A DNA stretch of 64,000 nucleotides from Cellvibrio fontiphilus_A (GTDB lineage: Bacteria; Pseudomonadota; Gammaproteobacteria; Pseudomonadales; Cellvibrionaceae): positions 1 to 64,000 of the forward strand of contig NZ_JBHRTF010000015.1 of assembly GCF_042646205.1 (NCBI RefSeq), read 5' to 3'. The position numbers and the translations under genes are program-made. The stretch's first letter is position 1; every line of letters begins with the position of its first letter. This document shows, in pieces, positions 60,026-64,000 of the stretch. Below the pieces are notes generated by a model. The model ran no database searches and was not told the origin of the DNA. It saw only the letters and a program-made list of their open reading frames with translations.

Positions 60026-61234
60026 ATGAAAATTGTTGATGCAAAAGTCATTGTGACCTGCCCCGGCAGAAATTTTGTCACGCTAAAAATTACTACCGAC
60101 CAGGGTGTGTATGGTATTGGCGATGCAACACTCAATGGCCGCGAAAAAGCCGTGGTGTCCTATCTGGAGGATTATTTAGTCCCCGCCTTGATAGGCCGCG
60201 ACCCGCAGCAGATTGAAGATATCTGGCAATTTTTTTATCGCGGTGCCTATTGGCGCCGCGGGCCGGTGGGTATGACTGCGCTGGCCGCGATTGATGTTGC
60301 ACTCTGGGACATTAAAGCCAAACTCGCCAATATGCCGCTCTATCAATTACTCGGCGGCAAAAGCCGCGAGCGCATACTCACTTACACTCACGCTAACGGC
60401 AAAGACCTGGATTCCACACTGGAGGCTGTACGCAAAGCCAAAGAAAAAGGTTATGCGGCGATCCGTGTGCAATGCGGTATTCCCGGCATTGAAAAAACCT
60501 ACGGCGTGGCCAAGGGCGATAAAAGTTATGAACCAGCGGATGCGGATTTGCCCTCCACCGAAATTTGGTCCACTGAAAAATATTTGAATTTTATTCCCGA
60601 AGTATTTGCACAGGTGCGCAAAGAGTTTGGCAATGACATTCATTTATTGCATGACGTACATCATCGCTTAACACCGATTGAAGCGGCGCGCCTGGGCAAA
60701 GATCTGGAACCCTATCGTTTATTCTGGATGGAAGATGCGGTGCCCGCGGAAAATCAGGAATCGTTTAAATTAATTCGCCAACACACTACGACGCCACTCG
60801 CCGTAGGCGAAGTATTTAATTCCATCCACGATTGCCGCGAATTAATTCAGAATCAGTTGATCGACTATATTCGCGCGACTATTGTGCACGCCGGTGGTAT
60901 TACCCAGGTGCGCCGAATTGCCGATTTTGCCAGCTTGTTTAACGTGCGCACCGGCTTCCACGGCGCGACCGATTTATCGCCGGTATGTATGGGCGCTGCG
61001 CTGCATTTTGATTACTGGGTGCCCAACTTCGGCATTCAGGAACACATGGCCCACAGCGCACAAATGGATGAAGTTTTTCCGCACGCTTACGAATTTAATC
61101 GCGGTTATTTCACCCCCGGCGAAACGCCCGGCCACGGTGTGGACATCGATGAAAAACTGGCGGCAAAATACCCTTACAAACGCGCCTGTTTGCCCGTAAA
61201 CCGCTTGGAAGATGGTACTCTCTGGCACTGGTAA
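60026..61234 (+). CDS. manD: D-mannonate dehydratase (ManD)
   Basis: A 402-residue enolase-superfamily enzyme that dehydrates D-mannonate to 2-keto-3-deoxygluconate, a step in glucuronate breakdown. Metal ligands are placed as in characterised ManD: Asp210 and His212 in LLHDVHHRL, then Glu in FWMEDAVP and VGEVFNS; also IRVQCGIPG (catalytic Arg) and TGFHGATDLSP. Length equals the high-activity ManD group. It precedes a GH43 gene by 53 bases, so glucuronic acid side chains of glucuronoxylan are the likely source. Some close relatives act poorly on mannonate, but the exact ManD motifs make that less likely. Confidence 0.92.
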   Translation: MKIVDAKVIVTCPGRNFVTLKITTDQGVYGIGDATLNGREKAVVSYLEDYLVPALIGRDPQQIEDIWQFFYRGAYWRRGPVGMTALAAIDVALWDIKAKLANMPLYQLLGGKSRERILTYTHANGKDLDSTLEAVRKAKEKGYAAIRVQCGIPGIEKTYGVAKGDKSYEPADADLPSTEIWSTEKYLNFIPEVFAQVRKEFGNDIHLLHDVHHRLTPIEAARLGKDLEPYRLFWMEDAVPAENQESFKLIRQHTTTPLAVGEVFNSIHDCRELIQNQLIDYIRATIVHAGGITQVRRIADFASLFNVRTGFHGATDLSPVCMGAALHFDYWVPNFGIQEHMAHSAQMDEVFPHAYEFNRGYFTPGETPGHGVDIDEKLAAKYPYKRACLPVNRLEDGTLWHW

Positions 61235-61287
61235 CAGCAGCGCTGTTACCGTCATGACTTATCAAACAATAATGATCGGAGCAGCAG

Positions 61288-62412
61288 ATGTCTTACCGCA
61301 AAACATTACTCCCCCTGGCGCTTGGCGCCGCGCTCTTGGGCACAGGTTGCAGCGATAAAAACGCTGCACCTGAAACACCGCAAAACACCCAAAGCCTGAT
61401 AAATTCCGCGAGCGCCAAGCCCGAGCAATTTATCAACCAACCACTGGTAACCCACCGTTATACCGCAGATCCGGCCGCGCACGTGTTTAATGATCGCGTG
61501 TATATCTATCCCTCGCACGATATCGATAGCGGCATCACCAGCGACGGTGAAGGCGATAAATTTGATATGAAGGATTACCACGTTTTTTCCATGGCAAAAA
61601 ATAGCCTTGCCCAACCCAATGCGGAAGTCACCGATCACGGCGCGGTGCTAAAACTGGAAGATATTCCCTGGGCCAGCCGCCAACTCTGGGCGCCCGATGC
61701 CGCGGAAAAAAATGGCCAGTTCTTTTTATATTTTCCTGCAAAAGATAAAGACGGGATATTCCGCCTAGGTGTCGCCCGCAGCAATTCACCCAGCGGCCCC
61801 TTTGCTGCAGAACCCACCCCCATGGATGGCAGTTTCAGTATCGACCCGGCGGTATTTAAAGATGATGACGGCAGCCACTATTTATATTTTGGCGGCATTT
61901 GGGGCGGGCAATTACAGCGCTGGGCAAGCGGCAGCTATGAGGAAGAAGATAAATATCCCGCCAGTAACCAGCCTGCACTCAGCCCCAAAGTGGCGCGCCT
62001 GAGCGACGACATGCTGCAATTTGCCGAAGCACCACGCGATGTGCAAATCCTCGACAACACCGGCAACCCACTCTTGGGCAGCGACAGCAATCGCCGTTTT
62101 TTTGAAGGCGCCTGGCTGCATAAATACAACGGCAAATATTATTTTTCGTATTCCACCGGCGACACCCACTACATAGCCTACGCCACCGGCGACAATCCCT
62201 ACGGCCCCTTCACCCACCAGGGAATTATTTTAATGCCAGTACTGGGCTGGACTACCCACCATTCCATTGTACAAGTGGACGGCAAATGGTTTTTGTTTTA
62301 CCACGACAGCCAAATTTCCGGAGGCAAAACCTATTTGCGCAATATGAAAGTGACCGAATTGATTCACAACGACGATGGCAGCATCCGCACGCTGGATGCC
62401 TATTTGGATTAA
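61288..62412 (+). CDS. GH43 family glycosidase lipoprotein
   Basis: A 374-residue lipoprotein: lipobox LGTGCSD gives a lipidated Cys near residue 21, followed by a single five-bladed GH43 propeller. The catalytic set is Asp61 (base, YTADPAAHVFND), Asp186 (SIDPAVFKDDDG) and Glu273 (acid, RRFFEGAWLHKYNGKYYF). GH43 members act as beta-xylosidases or alpha-L-arabinofuranosidases; the xylan context fits either. It is co-oriented with manD and probably in the same transcript, placing xylan side-chain removal next to glucuronate use. Confidence 0.9.
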   Translation: MSYRKTLLPLALGAALLGTGCSDKNAAPETPQNTQSLINSASAKPEQFINQPLVTHRYTADPAAHVFNDRVYIYPSHDIDSGITSDGEGDKFDMKDYHVFSMAKNSLAQPNAEVTDHGAVLKLEDIPWASRQLWAPDAAEKNGQFFLYFPAKDKDGIFRLGVARSNSPSGPFAAEPTPMDGSFSIDPAVFKDDDGSHYLYFGGIWGGQLQRWASGSYEEEDKYPASNQPALSPKVARLSDDMLQFAEAPRDVQILDNTGNPLLGSDSNRRFFEGAWLHKYNGKYYFSYSTGDTHYIAYATGDNPYGPFTHQGIILMPVLGWTTHHSIVQVDGKWFLFYHDSQISGGKTYLRNMKVTELIHNDDGSIRTLDAYLD

Positions 62413-62439
62413 CTGGAATAAACCCAGCCTTGGCTGGGT

Positions 62440-63153
62440 TTAATTTCTATTGGTAGTGCCAATAAACGTATTGATCGTTAACCTTCCCTTGCGCGGATCT
62501 GCTTCAAACCTAAAATCAGATCCTATATTGCCTGAGTGCAAACTGGTACAGCGATAAATAATCATGCGATTGTAAACCGCTTCATAACTCGCAATCTGTT
62601 CAAACAACTGGTTGCTACCATTCATATAAGCCCGCGGATAGGAATGTTGTGTGATGCCCGCATTTAACTTTTCAAAATAAGTTGCTGTGCGTTCACTGTT
62701 GATATATTCAAACCCGGTATCCCGATGACGATAAAACGCAGTACCGCCCTTATCACTGCCACACAAATAGTGCACCGCTGCCAATTCAGATGAAATTAAA
62801 GAATCATAATGCGGTAAACACTGTGCCAGTTTTAATTGGTTAACCGGTGTAAGCACCATCGAATAATCGGCTTTAACATGGGTCACCATCGACTCATGTA
62901 ACGCGAAAGTTTTGCCTATTTCTTCGCGCAGGTAGTGATAAATCAGCTGCAAATAACTATCCGGCGCAGCAGCACGCAAGCCCGGATACATAGCATCAAT
63001 TTTATTTAGCCGTGTATAACGGGCACAGTGCTCAACCCAGTAAGCGGGGTCGCTGACAAAGTTATCCACGACTAAAACAGGCTGCTGCTCATCGCCAATA
63101 AAATCAACACGACAAGAAAAATCCGGGTGCAGTTGCATACCAAATGCGCTCAC
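62440..63153 (-). CDS. DUF6445 family protein
   Basis: A 237-residue soluble protein. PVLVVDNFVSDPAYWVEHCA is the N-terminal mark of DUF6445, and the later HYDSLISSELAAVHYLCG and TSLHSGNIGSDF carry a possible metal-binding His-Asp...His set like that of 2-oxoglutarate/Fe oxygenases. Genes of this kind commonly follow tryptophan-halogenase-like genes near TonB receptors in Caulobacter, Xanthomonas and Cellvibrio. Function is not known. Start is GTG 63153 (weak site), or the ATG at 63138. It follows the halogenase gene by 17 bases. Confidence 0.8.
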   Translation of the reverse strand: MSAFGMQLHPDFSCRVDFIGDEQQPVLVVDNFVSDPAYWVEHCARYTRLNKIDAMYPGLRAAAPDSYLQLIYHYLREEIGKTFALHESMVTHVKADYSMVLTPVNQLKLAQCLPHYDSLISSELAAVHYLCGSDKGGTAFYRHRDTGFEYINSERTATYFEKLNAGITQHSYPRAYMNGSNQLFEQIASYEAVYNRMIIYRCTSLHSGNIGSDFRFEADPRKGRLTINTFIGTTNRN

Positions 63154-63170
63154 TATTATCCGATGAACAA

Positions 63171-64000
63171 TTATTCTTTAGCGCAATGCTCCGCGATAAA
63201 CTGGGCGTGTGAAGGCATATAGTCGACTGCGGTATCTATGACACGTTTAACCTGCGCCATGCGCCGATCAAATTCTTCCTCCGGCAACACATCAACCAGT
63301 GGATGATAGCCCTGCGGCGTCATTCGCTGCCCCAGCATGACCTCCACCCAACTGATTTCATTAAACAATTCGTTATTAAAACGAAACACATGGCCATTCG
63401 CTTTAAAGACATCGATTTTTTTCTGCAAGCTTTGGGGAATTTCCATTTCCCGACAATAATTCCAGAAGGCCGAGTCATTTCGCTCAGTCACTTTGTAATG
63501 CAATATTAAGAAATCGCGTATTTTCTCATACTCAAAACCAACCTGTTCGTTGTATGAGTCGATCTCGTGTTGGTTAAATTCTTTATGGGGAAACATCGCC
63601 ATAATCCGCGCCAGCGCACTCTGCACTAAATGGATACTGGTAGATTCCAGCGGTTCCATAAAACCCGATGCCAAACCAATAGCCACACAATTCTTATGCC
63701 AAAATTCTTTACGCCGGCCAGTCGTGAATTTTATTAACCTGGGCTCAGCCAATTTTTCACCCTGAATATTTCCCAGCAAAATATTGCGAGCTTCATCATC
63801 TGACATAAACTTGCTGGAAAAAACATGCCCGTTCCCGGTTCTGTGTTGCAGCGGAATTCGCCATTGCCAACCAGCCGAGTGCGCGGTAGCGCGGGTGTAG
63901 GATGGCAAGGGGTCCAGCCGCTGGCTGGGCACAGCCCAAGCGCTATCGCAAGGCAGCCAGTGCGACCAATCCTCGTAGCCAACGCCCAAGGCCTTGGCTA
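63171..64000 (-). CDS. Tryptophan halogenase family protein, 3' part
   Basis: The C-terminal 276 or so residues of a flavin-dependent halogenase-like protein; the start lies outside the window. The visible part has GYEDWSHWLPCDSAWAVPS, QHRTGNGHVFSSKFMSDDEA, and the family signature GLASGFMEPLESTSIHLVQ. The FAD-binding GxGxxG and the catalytic Lys of the halogenation site would be in the missing N-terminal half, so true halogenase activity cannot be judged. In polysaccharide degraders such genes often sit with TonB receptors and DUF6445 genes, as here. Confidence 0.88.
   Translation of the reverse strand, partial: AKALGVGYEDWSHWLPCDSAWAVPSQRLDPLPSYTRATAHSAGWQWRIPLQHRTGNGHVFSSKFMSDDEARNILLGNIQGEKLAEPRLIKFTTGRRKEFWHKNCVAIGLASGFMEPLESTSIHLVQSALARIMAMFPHKEFNQHEIDSYNEQVGFEYEKIRDFLILHYKVTERNDSAFWNYCREMEIPQSLQKKIDVFKANGHVFRFNNELFNEISWVEVMLGQRMTPQGYHPLVDVLPEEEFDRRMAQVKRVIDTAVDYMPSHAQFIAEHCAKE

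Noticed and set aside
1..64000. Phage, transposon, toxin-antitoxin or restriction/defence island
   Set aside because: No integrase, transposase, phage structural, nuclease or known defence motif was found, and gene content is mainly metabolic and core.
1..64000. tRNA or rRNA genes
   Set aside because: No cloverleaf-type arm set ending in CCA and no conserved rRNA segments were noticed in any intergenic gap.

Overview
The window reads as chromosome of a plant-polysaccharide-degrading gammaproteobacterium, most likely Cellvibrio or a close relative. Reasons: a GH10 xylanase lipoprotein with a CBM15 module and poly-serine linkers laid out as in Cellvibrio japonicus Xyn10C, an apparent cellobionic acid phosphorylase, many TonB-dependent receptors, and typical gammaproteobacterial core blocks (lptD-surA-pdxA-ksgA-apaG-apaH, amgK-murU, rpsT). 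No rRNA, tRNA, CRISPR array, transposase or prophage gene was seen.

Layout. 0.2-10 kb: an aa3-type cytochrome c oxidase region on the minus strand: coxB-coxA-ctaG-coxC, then SURF1, an unnamed protein, ctaA, ctaB, a PCu(A)C copper chaperone and a Sco protein. Together they supply structural subunits, heme A and copper delivery. A Yip1-like gene lies downstream and a DUF2909 gene is set between on the plus strand. 10.5-21 kb: a small outer-membrane barrel protein, the lptD...apaH block, the divergent amgK-murU peptidoglycan recycling pair, and rpsT. 21.3-27.4 kb: a DUF413/MaoP-like gene, then a LacI regulator, GPH transporter and GH94 phosphorylase facing a divergent gluconokinase. This is best explained as use of cellobionic acid released by oxidative cellulose cleavage, with a LacI-type operator between the divergent genes.

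27.6-41.3 kb: a small lipoprotein; a TonB receptor plus beta-propeller phytase operon with a Pho-box-like repeat upstream; a degenerate GGDEF protein coupled to an AraC regulator; a flavin reductase; a 728-residue divergent tubulin/FtsZ-like GTPase, the least expected gene here; and two divergent L,D-transpeptidases of different families. 41.5-50.8 kb: a DUF1080 protein, a 1089-residue c-type cytochrome/beta-propeller protein with its own DUF1080-like domain, and a TonB receptor, which may form a periplasmic carbohydrate-processing unit; then DUF1961, a pterin dehydratase and an S41 protease lipoprotein.

51-62.4 kb: a xylan/xylose region: xylA-xylB, a Nudix-type regulator of the NrtR/AraR kind, an MFS sugar:proton symporter, the CBM15-GH10 xylanase, a PepSY/cytochrome b561 pair, mannonate dehydratase (glucuronate branch) and a GH43 lipoprotein. 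The window ends in a DUF6445 gene and the 3' part of a flavin-dependent tryptophan-halogenase-family gene. All functions are read from sequence motifs and gene order; no database search was run.
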